Shown one piece after another: positions 36,207 to 48,599 of a DNA stretch of 64,000 nt; the first letter of the stretch is position 1, and the number at the start of each line of letters is the position of its first letter. This stretch comes from Mansonella perstans (lineage: Eukaryota; Nematoda; Chromadorea; Rhabditida; Onchocercidae). Under the pieces are notes generated by a model. The model was not told where the DNA came from, did not search any database, and saw only the letters and a program-made list of their open reading frames with translations. The stretch lies in NCBI GenBank assembly GCA_037074765.1, contig JBAMDO010000561.1:1-64000 (forward strand), in the 5' to 3' direction. Made by a program: the position numbers and the translations under genes.

Positions 36207-38492
36207 ACTTTATAGACTTAATTAAAAATTACTTCCTGCTAAAATTAATTCCAGTTCTTCAATTCTGCACGTGAGAAGTGGTTTTTTTTTTTAAAATTAA
36301 TAAACATATTGTTTTAAAAGCAATGGTCAACTTCATATGTATTTTAATTTTTATTTTTGTAAATTCTAAATTACTTTTTTGCATTATGTATATATTCTTT
36401 GATCCGAAAATTTTATGCTAAAATTTGGCAAAATTTAGCATCGAGAGAAAAAATTTAAAAACAGTACAGAGAAAAATTCTATTTTAAAGAAATTTATTTC
36501 GGAAAGGCAAATTTTATTGGTAATAAAAGGCAAGAAGGATGCATTTCGTATTATTTAACGTAAAATTTTAATTTGAATACCTAATTAACAAAAATTTCAA
36601 TTGAAACATTACATTTGCAATAATAATTCCATATTTATTGTTCATTCGCTATATTTTGAAAAATGAAAGTTTCTGAAAACTATAACTATCATTTGATAAG
36701 CATTAATCACATCATAGGAACATTATACGATGGAAACAGAAAGTATCATTAATTATCGATGTCAAATTGATATTTTCTGTCACTTTGAAATCTTATCAAC
36801 CACTCTGTCCTTCTCTCCTTTCTCTTCTTCTTTCCCCTTCTCCATCTTCCTCTCTCTCTTCCTTCTCTCCCTCTGTCTATTTCTTCATCCTTTCCAATCT
36901 TCATTTTTATTACATCGTTATTATTGGACTACATTTTTAAAAAATTTCATTTCATCCTAACACCACATCGACATAAAAGAAAATTAATTAATTTGTCCTT
37001 AACCTTAATTTCATTTCAATTCTTGTACAAACTGCTAACCTCCTCCTCTATTTCCATCTTCCTTTCTGCCTCTTCCATTTCTTCATTAGTTATCGTCAGT
37101 TAATTAATTAATGTTTATTCAATTACTGGAAAACTGATATTGGTATAAATTTACTGCTCTTCATTCCTATTAAATTAGAATGTTTCTTTTTTTTACTTCC
37201 TCTATTCCGATAACATCATCATTATGTGCAATTATCTGCAATGAATTATCATTAATTTTTGTTATTTATCAGTATAGTTTAATTCAACCTATTTATTTCT
37301 TTTTCTTTTCAAAGCTTAAAAAAATAAAATAACACAAATCCAAAATGAATAAATTGAAATTTCTCACTTTAACATTCCCATTTTTGTTTCATTTCATGTA
37401 GTTACTAATTCACTAATTCTTTTTTCAACCTTAGCAATTTGCCTTAGTACTTCACTTTTTGCAATTTTTATTGTATTAACTTTATTAATTTCCATTCCAT
37501 TCATTCCTCTTTGTTACTACTAATTTATATATTTATAGCTTACTTAGTTCATCAAAGCATCAGCTTTTTTGAGTCGGTGAAAAAGTTTCAATATTTCTCC
37601 TTCTACCACACTATATGTCGTTGTTTCATTCAGTAATATATTAAAAAAATTTAATTTTTTGCCAAGCTGAATTGTTTTTGTGAAAATTTTAGAAGTTAAA
37701 TTTGACGATGAAATGTTGTTGTTATTTACATAAATGAATGGTTTGTTGATAAACGGCGGTCAATTTCTTGTAAAATACAAATAGCAGAGAATTCTAAAAA
37801 GTTGATATCTGTTATTGCGAGGTGTGCTGTGACGAATTGAACCGTGAATTGATGAAGTGAATTTTTGTTTCGTTTTTATGAAGAAATGAGTTGTACGACA
37901 GTTGTTGGATTGTGCTGAGTTGAATTGAATTGAATTGTGTTGTTGACTCCCTTATTCGAATTCTTTACATAATGGAAGTTTGTTTATCATGGTCCAATAA
38001 CCTGATGATGATTTCACACATTTAATTCAATCAGAGGTAATTTACTGCATATTATATCTCTAAGAATATAGTGTCATTCTGCGGTGTACCAGCTGACCTC
38101 AACATGTATAAAACAGCTATTCAAATAAAAATGATATTCATATCATCATTTTTCTATTTTTGTGATTTGATTTTAATTGACCTTCTGAGATATTTCTGCA
38201 AGACGAAACAGTTTAGTTATCTTTACTTTTTCCTATGTTATGAATCATTTATGAATTATTTCCGGCTTCACCACAATTATTACTTTTACTGATAGTAATT
38301 TTGCTAATTGAATTACTATTTGCTTATTTTAATTACTCCTTTTTTAAAAGTTTCTTGGTTTTTCGTGATTTTTATTTTGAAATAGCAGTTACTTCTATAA
38401 TTGCATATCTACGAAATATTTTGTCCATTGAAACGTTTTTTCGAAAAAAAGGGAAACCAATTTAAAAATTTTAAAATTTGTTAGGGTTGCAA

Positions 38493-41400
38493 ATGTTATT
38501 GATTCGAACACTTGCTGTGTTTGCCTTATCAACAGATATTGTGACAGTATTAAGTAGTATCATACACAAAGGCAAAGAACTTGATATCGATAATGATCAA
38601 GGAATACCGGTCGATCAGGTGAAAAATGTTCAAAGGTCATTTCTAATTGGTGGCAAACATGACGTAGAACAAGTTGGTAGCACGGAATTTCAGGTAAACC
38701 TGCTTACTTTTATTATTATTTGATTATGAAATTTTTATCTGAAAATTTTATGGAAACATTTGAAAAGTCAAGAGCAATCAAACACTCATCCTTTATATTC
38801 TTTTCGTTAATTAATTAATAGTTGAATGAAAGAGAATAATTTTTACTTGATATTATTGCTTATGTGCTTTTGTTAATCATAAACTCTACTATTCCAATAT
38901 ATCATCTGAATGCATCATCTGATCACTTTGTATTTTTGCATCAGAAAAATAATATTTCCATGAATAATAATAACGCTAGTATATCAAACAAGAGTATTAT
39001 TAGTGTTTAGGATAGTAAAATACAATGCATTACACTCGATACTTGCAGAATGCATGCCAAAATTGTAGGATACTTTGCTTACAAGATGCAAGAAAACAAG
39101 AAATTTGTAAATCATCAAATCCCTAGAATTCTTTTCAAAAAGACCCATTTCTGTAAAATTTGAATGTGTTGAAATGATTTTTTCTTAACATATAGGAAAT
39201 GTCATGGCGTGCTGCGACAGAAATGAATCGTAGATCAAATGACGCGTATCACTGGATACCGGTGAAAATTCTGCGTATAACATCGCAAGTAGTAGCTGGC
39301 GTCAAATATATCATGAATGTACTTGTGGCGCAGTCAAATTGTACCAAAAATGTTAGCAAATTTATAATATTTTTTTTTGGAAAAGGAAAAATCTTTCAAG
39401 ATTTAAGTACTTGATGCTATTTTGGCTTCTTTTTCCAGGTGCTTTTTTGTGCAAGAAATAATGAAATTTCAAAAATCAAATTTAACTTGGAAAAGAAAGA
39501 TCAGTTGCATAAGAAAAAAAATTGCTTACTAAATGGTCATCTGGTCATCTTACTTTACTGAAATGTTATGTATATGTAATTTGTATCTTTGGAAAATGGC
39601 TTTTATAAAAAAAATTTTAATATAACCTCGACGAAGCTTTTTTTTTCCTTTTGAATTATCATTTTATGAAGAAATTTTGATTGTTTCTTTACGAATCATT
39701 ATTTCGCGGAATTCCAGTCAATTTCTCATAATGATATACGAACTGCGGGTTGCACGAAAGCTGGAAATCATGAACAACAAGTAAGTAATATTTATTTTGC
39801 AATAAGCAATTTTTTCAGTATGTAAGTAATACTCGATATATACATTTTTTCTTTGTTGCTAGAGTTACTTATTCTTCAAATGGCATTGTAAGTGAAGAAA
39901 GACAACAATGAGTTATGACTTAACAAAAGAATGGAGAAAGAAGTGTAATTAATTTGCACTGAAAATTGATTAGGGCCAAAACATTATCAGTTTAGGGCCT
40001 TGAATTTCACTTGACTGGTATGGATGATTTAAATGCAACTTCGATACAATTTCCTAATTATGTTTCGGTGTCAGTTGGAGTGTTCTGCGGAAATAGGTGA
40101 AGATTATTTTGAGTAAGTCAGTAAAGCTTACTCCTGTCATAGTACGATGGGTGTAAACAAATTTTTTTGGCCCTAATCAATTAGCAAAAAGTTTTACGTA
40201 TGCATGCACGTGTATGTGTAACGTGTATGTAATGTATCCATATGTTGTGTAGATGTATATGCATGCTTGAAACGATTTCCTGTCATTTTAGTTTTTGCTT
40301 TTCAACTGTGAAGATTCTCATAGGAGTTCTAAAATTTTGGAAAGGAAATTCGTTTATATTTTACACTTTTTCCCAAAAAATTTCCATTGTCGTTCTTCTT
40401 TTTAGGTTTGCAAATTTGAAATATATCAAAGGCCATGGGAAAATATTGAAGAAATTACAAATATTGGATGTGACAAGAAACATTTGGCCAATTCCGAACG
40501 GCAGATAGAGTAATCTTTGCAGTCAAATGAAGTAGGGAGGGCTTTTAGTTTGAAAGTGTATAAATTCTCCATCAGCATTCATATTAGAAATAAGGCAACT
40601 TTGCATCTGAATATCGCAAATAGAAGGGACTGAAATGAAACGTTATAAATTCCAGAAAACAAAGTAAATTTAAAACTTCCAACAATGAGTGAAATTAAGA
40701 TATTAATTAAGCTTAAGGTCAATAAAATTGAGAATTTGATTTTGTTACTTAGTGCAAAATTAATTTGAAGAATTGTTTTTTTGTTATGGCAGAGAAAAGC
40801 AATCGTAAATAATGTAAAAGTTGAACTAAGTTTCAGACCAAAAATTGTCACCGAAGGACATCGACTTCGCAATAATATGGATAAATTAGCCATAAAAGTT
40901 GGCCATCGGTATTACGAACCAACACAAACCATCAGAGCAAAGGACTTTACCACATGGAATTTGTTTGGAGTCTTCGTTCAACAGTGAGACTTTATCACCG
41001 TTAGAAAAATGTGGGGAGTTGAATTTGAAACTTCATAATAATAAACTTGATAATTAAGGTTCATGGGAAATATGTATTCGCAATTAAAAATAACGGTTAT
41101 TGTAACGGTTTGGTTTGTTTTTCAGGCATAATCGTAAGTACTCAAGCAAGAAAGAGTTATTAAAGAGATTTCGAATTTATAAGCGTAATTTACGCTTGGC
41201 AAAATTAATCCAAAAGAATGAACAAGGTACAGCAGTTTATGGTGAAACACCTTACAGTGATATGACTCGAGAAGAATTCAGGAAGGTTATTTTTTTTTCT
41301 TGTCAAACCTAAAATATGAATCAATCTTACTAGTAGTCAATCAGAATTTGCTATGTGCGGAATAGTTACTGTTAATTTTATCAATTAGCGTTATATATAC

Positions 41401-44400
41401 TGAAGTATCGTTTTTTTTAACAGATTATGTTACCATATGAATGGCCATTGGATGAAATTAAGAACAATGTGACAGATTTAGCAGGTTATGGAATTGGTGA
41501 AAATGAAAAAATACCTGAATCATTTGATTGGCGTGATAAAGGTGTGGTAACGGGAGTAAAAAATCAAGGTTAATTAATAAAATAAATTTAAAATAATGGA
41601 TAAAATGAGAGTAGTTCTGTCTTGAGTGCTCGTTATTTCCATATAAAAAAAGAGAAATGAAAAAAAATTAGAAAAACTTTGGCAAAAGGGAAGGACTTCT
41701 GTTAAGTTATAGCGTAACTTGTTGAAATGCAGTATAAAGATTGATGTCTCATAAATAAAGTTTTAATTGGTTTGCTACACTGCATCTCAAATCAAATTTT
41801 CATTAAAAGTTGAACTGCTTGTATTAAGTTGATCACAGTGAAATGCATGTGAATTAATACAGTTTAGTAATTAATTAATAATGTTGACAGTTCAGAGTTA
41901 TATCATGTGAAATGATTTTTTCTCATTAACATTTTGTAGTCTTCTTTTTTTTAGGTTCTTGCGGCAGTTGCTGGGCATTTTCTGTAACAGGAAATATTGA
42001 AGGTGTTTGGGCAATTCAAAAGGGTAAATTGATATCGTTATCAGAGCAAGAATTAATTGATTGTGATATTATTGATCAAGGTTGCCATGGTGGCTTACCA
42101 ATGAATGCCTACAAGTATAATATAATTTGTCGTAATTTTCAATTTAAACTTTTTTCCTCTTTTAATACATAATATAAGAAATTTAAATTGAAAAATCAAG
42201 GATGAAACTAGTGCTCATAGAATTTTTTTTCTCTTCACGCCAACTTTTTAGTTCATTAATTTATTTTTAAGGTGCAAGAAGAGTAAAGTTATTTTGCAGG
42301 GAAATAATTCGAATGGGTGGATTAGAATCAGAAAAAGATTATCCATATGACGGTCACGGTGAAAAATGTCATTTAGTACGAAAAGATATTGCTGTTTACA
42401 TCAATGATTCCTTGCAGTTACCAGATGATGAACGTCGAATCGCAATGTGGATTGCTAAGAAAGGTCCAGTCTCTATTGGTATGTTTTTAATTAATAGTTA
42501 ATAATTACTTAAAATCAACTTAGATTTGCTTCCAATATAGATCACTTTTACCCATTGAAGAGTGCAAAATTTCAAGGATACTACTAGAATAATTATTATT
42601 TTGGACTAGGATTGAATGGCTCTAAAAAGTACTTAAATCCATTTCTTGGAGTTTCGAAAAAAATTAGTTACTCCCGGTATTGTTGTAATTTAATGACAAT
42701 CAGTATATCAAATCGTTTTACTGAATAATATTTTCACTGAATTATGCAGTAATACTGTGAATTAAATGCTGAGCTGCTACTCATTAAGTTTTAATTAATC
42801 ACTTAAATTGAGCCAAAAATTCAGCATAAGTCTATGATATTGCAATTTTCGCAAGACCTATTGATAAATGCTGTTTTGCAAGTAATCAGATTTGAAATTC
42901 TTTCTGCAAATTATATCGAATTTATTTATGATTTTTAATTAATTGCGCGGAATTTTTTCCTTCTGCTAATTGATTAATTCTTGGAGAAATATGCTTCTCA
43001 ATTCAAATTTCATAGTCTTGTAGTATTTTTACTAGTGTATACTGACGAGAAATAAATCCGTTTTTATTTTCTGAAATATCAGAAATTTTATAATTAAACA
43101 ACTAGTATAATTAGTTTAATAAATGTATTTGAGGAAACCATTTAACTGATTTCCATCCCATAAAAAATGAATTTTGCTTGAGTTTCAAAAAGAGCGAGAA
43201 GAATAAATTTGCTCTATTATTATTTTTCTCAAATATTTGTAAAGGGATTTGTAATGAATTCCGAAATCATTTCCATTCTTGAATTTCGAGGTCTCAACTT
43301 TTAAAAATTAATCAGTCTAGAAATTAAACTATCTTTTGTCAGTGATGAATTGACAGTTTGTCTAGACTTATTCCGATGATATTCGATTGAAAAAAGATTT
43401 TTTTTAACAAAATGAAATAATTAGATGCAAGTAATGTATGTATGAAAGGATTGTTTTATCTGTTTTGAGAAGTTTAATTTGAAATTTTTAACAATTTTGC
43501 TTGAATTAAGAAATTTATAGCTAATGAAAGTAAAGATTTTTTATCGCTTGAGATTTCTGTTTTAGATTTCATTTTTCAGCGAAAAATTTCCGATGCTGTT
43601 TTTTAGCTAGTATTAGCTGGCACAGAATTGTCACTTGAAACATCCTCTGTCATTGCAGCTTATTCATTATGAACTAAATCTTGCACGGGTGCAAGTGTCA
43701 TGAAACGGAAAGGAAAATCTTTTGTCATGAGACATTTTTTTTGTAGAAGTGAGAATAAATTGACAGATTTTAGAAGTTATAATTGCATAGTAAATACAAT
43801 AATATTAATGTGTTCCATTTTATAATTATGTAGGTTTTATTATTTCTGCCGAACAATTTAATTAATACAATTTCATAACTATAAAAAGGGATCATATTTT
43901 ATATTAACAACTTTAAATTTGCTCAAATTATATTCGGTTTTATTTAGGATTCAAATTTTTCTTTAAAATTTTTTTATATTCATTTTAAATCTATCGGAAA
44001 TGTATGACATAATCAATTTACTATGAGAAATTAGGGATTAGTAGTAGTCTAATTAAACATAATCTTAGACAAATGCAATACTCGACATACCTCTTTCTGA
44101 CTGACATAAATATGTATACGTAGAGTTAGGAAAACATTATTTTCGGGTGAAACATTCAACGACAAATCGTTCCATTGAATAATTAATTGAATTTGGACGT
44201 ATAGTTGGTATCTCCATAAGTGGCAAATAAATGACTGATTCACTTGGCTTGTTACACTTGGCTGATTTAACAATTGCTTTAGTCTTACGTTTCTTATTTC
44301 TATGTTTTAAATGACTCGTTGTAAAATTCCGTTTTTGTCGTGCATCTAACTGACGAGGAGGATGAGTGGCGAATTGTTGTTTTCCCATTGGTAATAGTGA

Positions 44401-47283
44401 TAATGATGATGATGATGGTGATGATACTATAGATTTCGTTGAGAATGGTACTGCTGGTTCTAACATAAATGATGTTAGAGAATCAATAATGATCAATATC
44501 CAGTGGCACAAATTGATGAGAAATTGTTTACAAACTGACATTGCTGTAAAGAAAAAGGACAGCTTAATTATTTAATCAGTCTATTGTAACAATAATTAAA
44601 AACTGTCAGTTAGCATATTGGTAATTCTGCAATATTAAAATTGATAAATGTGGGAAAAAATTGTGAAAACTGCAGAAAAAAATTTTAAATTATTTCATAA
44701 ACAAGTGAAATATCTCGAGAGATAAATACAATTTTATTATTGCATGATAACAGCAGTGATAACACTGGTTGAAATTGAATAGAGTAATAATCAAAAAATC
44801 TTTCCCCGTTAGAAATAACCAGAAGGAATTTTAAAATTATTTTGTACAAACCATTATTGTTTTTCCGATATTTATGATTGAACAATCGCTGTTGTGTGGT
44901 ACAACGAATCATTGTACCCGAGAAGGACTGTTGAACGGCTGCTTGTTGTTTTGATTTCTGAAATCTTTGTTGTTCATTGATTTCTTTGCCACGTCTGTTT
45001 TCTACCAATATTCCTTTCATGTTTTCCAAGCCTGAAATATGCATTGATAAATTTTATCATAAATTACCCTTGCTATTTTTCGGGAAACACATCTAACCCA
45101 GGGAGAAAAACAAAATGCAATGAAATGCATCTGATAAGTTTTTTATAAATGTTGTTATAAATTTTTCCTTGGTCTTTTTACTTGCTTAAGTGATTCAGTT
45201 TAGACGAGAGAAAAAACGAAATGAAATTTAGTTTAGCTGTATGATTAAAGCAATAAAATGTGCTGGAAAAAATTAGAAAAAGATTGACTGTAATAAACTA
45301 AAGTGCATTAATATCCTAAATCTTTCTTTATTAAAAAAAAAAAGGAAATTTTGCAAACTGCTATGGTTAATGGTGATAAAATAAATTACTCAGATATTGT
45401 ACTTCAATTTTTAAAAATGTGAAGTAAATATGAGTTTTTCCTATCCTATAAAAATAATTTGAAATCGAATCGGTCTTCTCATAAGCCATTCATAATTGAC
45501 ATTTTTTTCGCAACTTTTTCAATATTTCTGATTTTTTTTAACTGGTTATTAACTTTTTTTATCGTTGATGTGAGAAAATGTTATCTATCGAAAGATGTTG
45601 ATCAAAATGAAAATAATAAGAAGTGCATAGAAATGTATGGGATAAACTTTAATTAAAATGAATTATAATTTTACATTATGTTAAATTGAAATTGAAGTTG
45701 ATTAAAAATCTACATGCTAAACGCAAATGATTATTATTTAGATAATTTTGAATTATATTATTTAATTATTGTTAGGAATGGAATAAATTAACTAAGGAAA
45801 TAATGAGTTGATGCTTTTTAGAACAATTATTTTAATTTTGAAACGTAATTTAAAATATAAGATCTAACACTCTCATCCAATTTTTTGTTTTATTCTTGTA
45901 TTTCTTTTTTTTTTTAATTTGATTAAAAACAATAAGAGTGAAAAGATATCACCCAAAGAAAAGATGAGGAAAGTGAAAATCATGGATAAACATATTTTAA
46001 AGATAGTCAATTGCGAAAATTAAATCTGAGTGGCTAAGCAAAAAACTAAACATCTGTTTCATTTCTTTTTTCAATTTAGCGAACTTTTAATCATATCTCA
46101 GAGAAATTTTTTTTTCTTCTCTTTTATGACAAAAAAATATAATTTTCTGCTTACAAAAAGAAAAAAAAAAAGTGCTTTCCCTTGTTTCATTTACGAAGTT
46201 TTATTACATGAATGTTCTATTTGAATGTGTAAAAAGATTTTTATTCATAAACTTTCTTAAAATATCTTATGATTTTGAATGAGAAAATTCTGTTTGGCTA
46301 TCTGCAATAGTAATCAATTATTATTATTAAATAACGATATTAAGGAAATGGGAAAAATAACTCTTAACAAAAGATTATATTGAAACATTTCACGAGTTAT
46401 TGAAAATATTTGAAGTTTTTAAATGTGGAGAATTTCGGAATTACTTTTATCGTCCTATTAACATAATATTCTTCCAATAGTATTCATTTTTAAAATAAAT
46501 CAATTCGAATTTTTATCATAATTAATTCTTATTGCAATGATTTATTTTCCAATAAAGTTGTAAATAACTTTATTAAAATTTATTTAAATTTAAACACTAT
46601 GATAGTAATTTAAATTTAATCCTTCCTTCATTACCTCTATTTTTATGTATTAACTTATATAATTACTGTTTCTCTTCGTAAGTCTTTCTTTCCATTTTTT
46701 CTTTATTTACTCGCTCATTTTGTTTGTTAATTTTTATTTCGTATTATTTAGTTTTTCTTTTTTTTTTTCTAATGAACTTAATCTGCTCTTATTCTATGCA
46801 TTATTTCCCGTTTTTTCTATGTTTATTATTGGCCAAATTGTTTGAGATTACCAAATATTAAATGTAACGATCAGCAATTAGATCAAGATTCGATTTAATA
46901 TATTTATGGCCAGGATCAAGCAGTGAAATTCTTAGTGGGTACAAATTAGAAATTTCCAAATATTTGAAATTTACAAAATTTCACTCAGATAAAAAAGTGG
47001 AATTGATTAAATTTAATATAAAGTTTTCATTTCAGGTGTAAATGCTGGTCCATTACAGTTCTATCGACACGGAATTTCACATCCATGGAAAATATTCTGC
47101 TTACCGCTACGCATAAATCATGGTGTTCTAATTGTTGGTTATGGCCAAGAAGGAAATAAGCCATATTGGATTATCAAGAATAGTTGGGGCACAAAATGGG
47201 GCGAAAATGGTTATTATCGATTATATCGGGGTAAAAATGTTTGCGGTGTGAAAGAAATGGCTACAACTGCCATCATTCTGTAA
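38493..47283 (+). CDS. Cathepsin F-like cysteine protease with cystatin domain
   Basis: Ten exons: 38493-38693, 39196-39351, 39718-39780, 40406-40509, 40795-40983, 41126-41285, 41424-41568, 41955-42114, 42300-42478, 47036-47283. They give 534 aa, all in phase. The protein starts with a short hydrophobic signal peptide. A cystatin domain follows, with the intact inhibitor motif QVVAG and the second loop (RPW in [10 protein letters not shown]). The propeptide is of cathepsin F type, with an ERFNAQ-like helix ([16 protein letters not shown]) and [18 protein letters not shown]. The mature papain-family (C1A) domain begins near IPESFDWRD. Catalytic residues are all present: Gln in VKNQG, Cys in [10 protein letters not shown], His in [11 protein letters not shown] and Asn in KNSWG. 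It should be a lysosomal or secreted endopeptidase activated by propeptide removal. At the exon 4/5 junction the frame is kept only if the acceptor is GGCAGAG rather than GGCAG. The last intron (4.6 kb) contains a gene on the opposite strand. Confidence 0.93.
39964..40182. mobile_element. MITE-like element with perfect terminal inverted repeats
   Basis: A 219-bp sequence bounded by the perfect inverted repeat AATTGATTAGGGCCAAAA (39964-39981) and its complement (40165-40182). The interior has no coding frame. Because AATT is itself a palindrome, the true ends may be GATTAGGGCCAAAA with an AATT target-site duplication. It lies in intron 3 of the cathepsin gene. Size, non-coding interior and inverted ends are those of a miniature inverted-repeat transposable element; the superfamily is not clear. 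Confidence 0.75.
44137..45020 (-). CDS. Nested gene in cathepsin intron, unknown product
   Basis: Two exons on the minus strand lie entirely inside the last intron of the cathepsin F gene: 44852-45031 (Met at 45020) and 44137-44543. They have GT/AG junctions and matching phase (G + CA) and give 191 aa if [11 protein letters not shown] is the start. The first exon encodes a polar, Gln-rich region ([20 protein letters not shown]). The second begins with a hydrophobic segment ([20 protein letters not shown]), probably a membrane span or internal signal anchor, then a Ser run and a strongly basic stretch ([18 protein letters not shown]). A good 3' splice site (ATATTTCAG) precedes the first exon, so there may be a further exon upstream or a trans-splice. 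Alternatively translation starts at MSVCKQF (44541), making the hydrophobic part a signal peptide and the product a small secreted basic protein. I recognise no family. Confidence 0.5.
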
Positions 47284-47539
47284 AAATTTTTGGCAAAATT
47301 TGAAAAATTTAAAATTTTGATAATTTCTGCCAAGAAGTATCGATTACTTTCTTATTGAAATTGAATTTTTGTATATTTATTTATTTGCTTTTTGATTTCT
47401 GTCTTAGATTAATTTCCATTATTGCACAATTACATTGTATAATTGATTTTTTTCCAATAATTTATAATAATCAATTGGTATCCGTCATTTTAAAATTATA
47501 TTGTGCCATAAATTTATTAATAAGCGATGCAAAATAATC

Positions 47540-47545
47540 AATAAA
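47540..47545 (+). terminator. Possible polyadenylation signal of the cathepsin gene
   Basis: AATAAA about 257 bases after the cathepsin stop codon, in the first part of the following AT-rich region. Confidence 0.35.
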
Positions 47546-48599
47546 AGTTTCCATCTACTCTGACCCGAAAATCGAACACAGTGAAATATCGATTTCGCTG
47601 GCCATCATATGATTCCTTCTTTCAGGAAAAAGAAAAAAAAGCAGAACAGCAGTTCTGCCTCCTATCAATAAATACTGAAATTTTGATTTGTTGCATTTGA
47701 TCGTTCATAAAAATTACTCAGCAATTTTTTTTGTTTCATTTTGATATTTTTAAAAATAATTTCGAAAAATTTTTTTCGAGAAATTTATAAATTAATGATA
47801 AAATGGAAACAATGAGAGAGTTGTGACTTCATTGAATGCATCAGACACTTGCTGTATGTTCCTAAAGAAAGAAAAAAAAAATCAAAATTGTTAAGTTTGA
47901 TATTTTAAATTGTAAATAAATGATGGAAAAACTTTTACCACTCAATCGATTGATCAAAAAACAATTTAACAATTGGTTTTTTTCCAAATTACATTCATCC
48001 TTTTTCCGTAGTCATTCAGTTACTAACTTTTATTTATTTTCGCGAAAGGTAATTGAATATGATATTTCTATTGTATTCCAATAGATTAAATTTGATTCTT
48101 CCGCATGTTTTCATTTTCATTCATTTCCTTTATATTCAATAGGACATGAGGAAAAAAAAGTTTTGTGATGATATTTATTGATTACTTGGGCAGCATTGTT
48201 TTTATTTTCTATTGAAAGAAGAATTTACAAAACTTTTATTTTGCATATATTCAAATACTATTTCTTCTAAATTTCACGTAAAATTCATTATTCATTCATT
48301 CGTTTTGTTTTTGTGTTGGACAATTCGCGGGCACGGTAAGAAATCGAAGAAATAATTCTTTCAAATTCGATTATTTTAAATGAATTTTGTGCTAGTAAAT
48401 GAAAGGAATTTCATTATCTTGTGTAATAATGAAATTTTGAAATTTTAATTTTAAGTTTAACTGAATAAAATCTCAATTTAAGAAAAACTTGATCGTAAAT
48501 TAATTATAACCGGAAATACTAATGATGATTTGATAGAATAGTCTAATTTTATGCTCATTTAAATTTTTAGGAATTATCAATTAAAAGAAAGAAGAAAAG

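Larger units (their letters stand above)
31388..38492. other. Gene-poor interval with repeats and one bacterial fossil
   Basis: Seven kilobases between the Kazal and cathepsin genes. Apart from the tandem repeats and the Rpn-like fossil listed separately I see no supported exon. Pyrimidine-rich tracts at about 34070-34130 and 36800-36900 produce spurious Ser/Leu/Phe-rich open frames. Confidence 0.5.

Noticed and set aside
36730..36960. 76-codon Ser/Leu/Phe-rich frame
   Set aside because: It comes from a CT-rich low-complexity tract.
44366..44575. 69-codon Asp-rich plus-strand frame
   Set aside because: It is antisense to the Ser-run of the nested gene; the minus strand has the splice sites and continuous phase.
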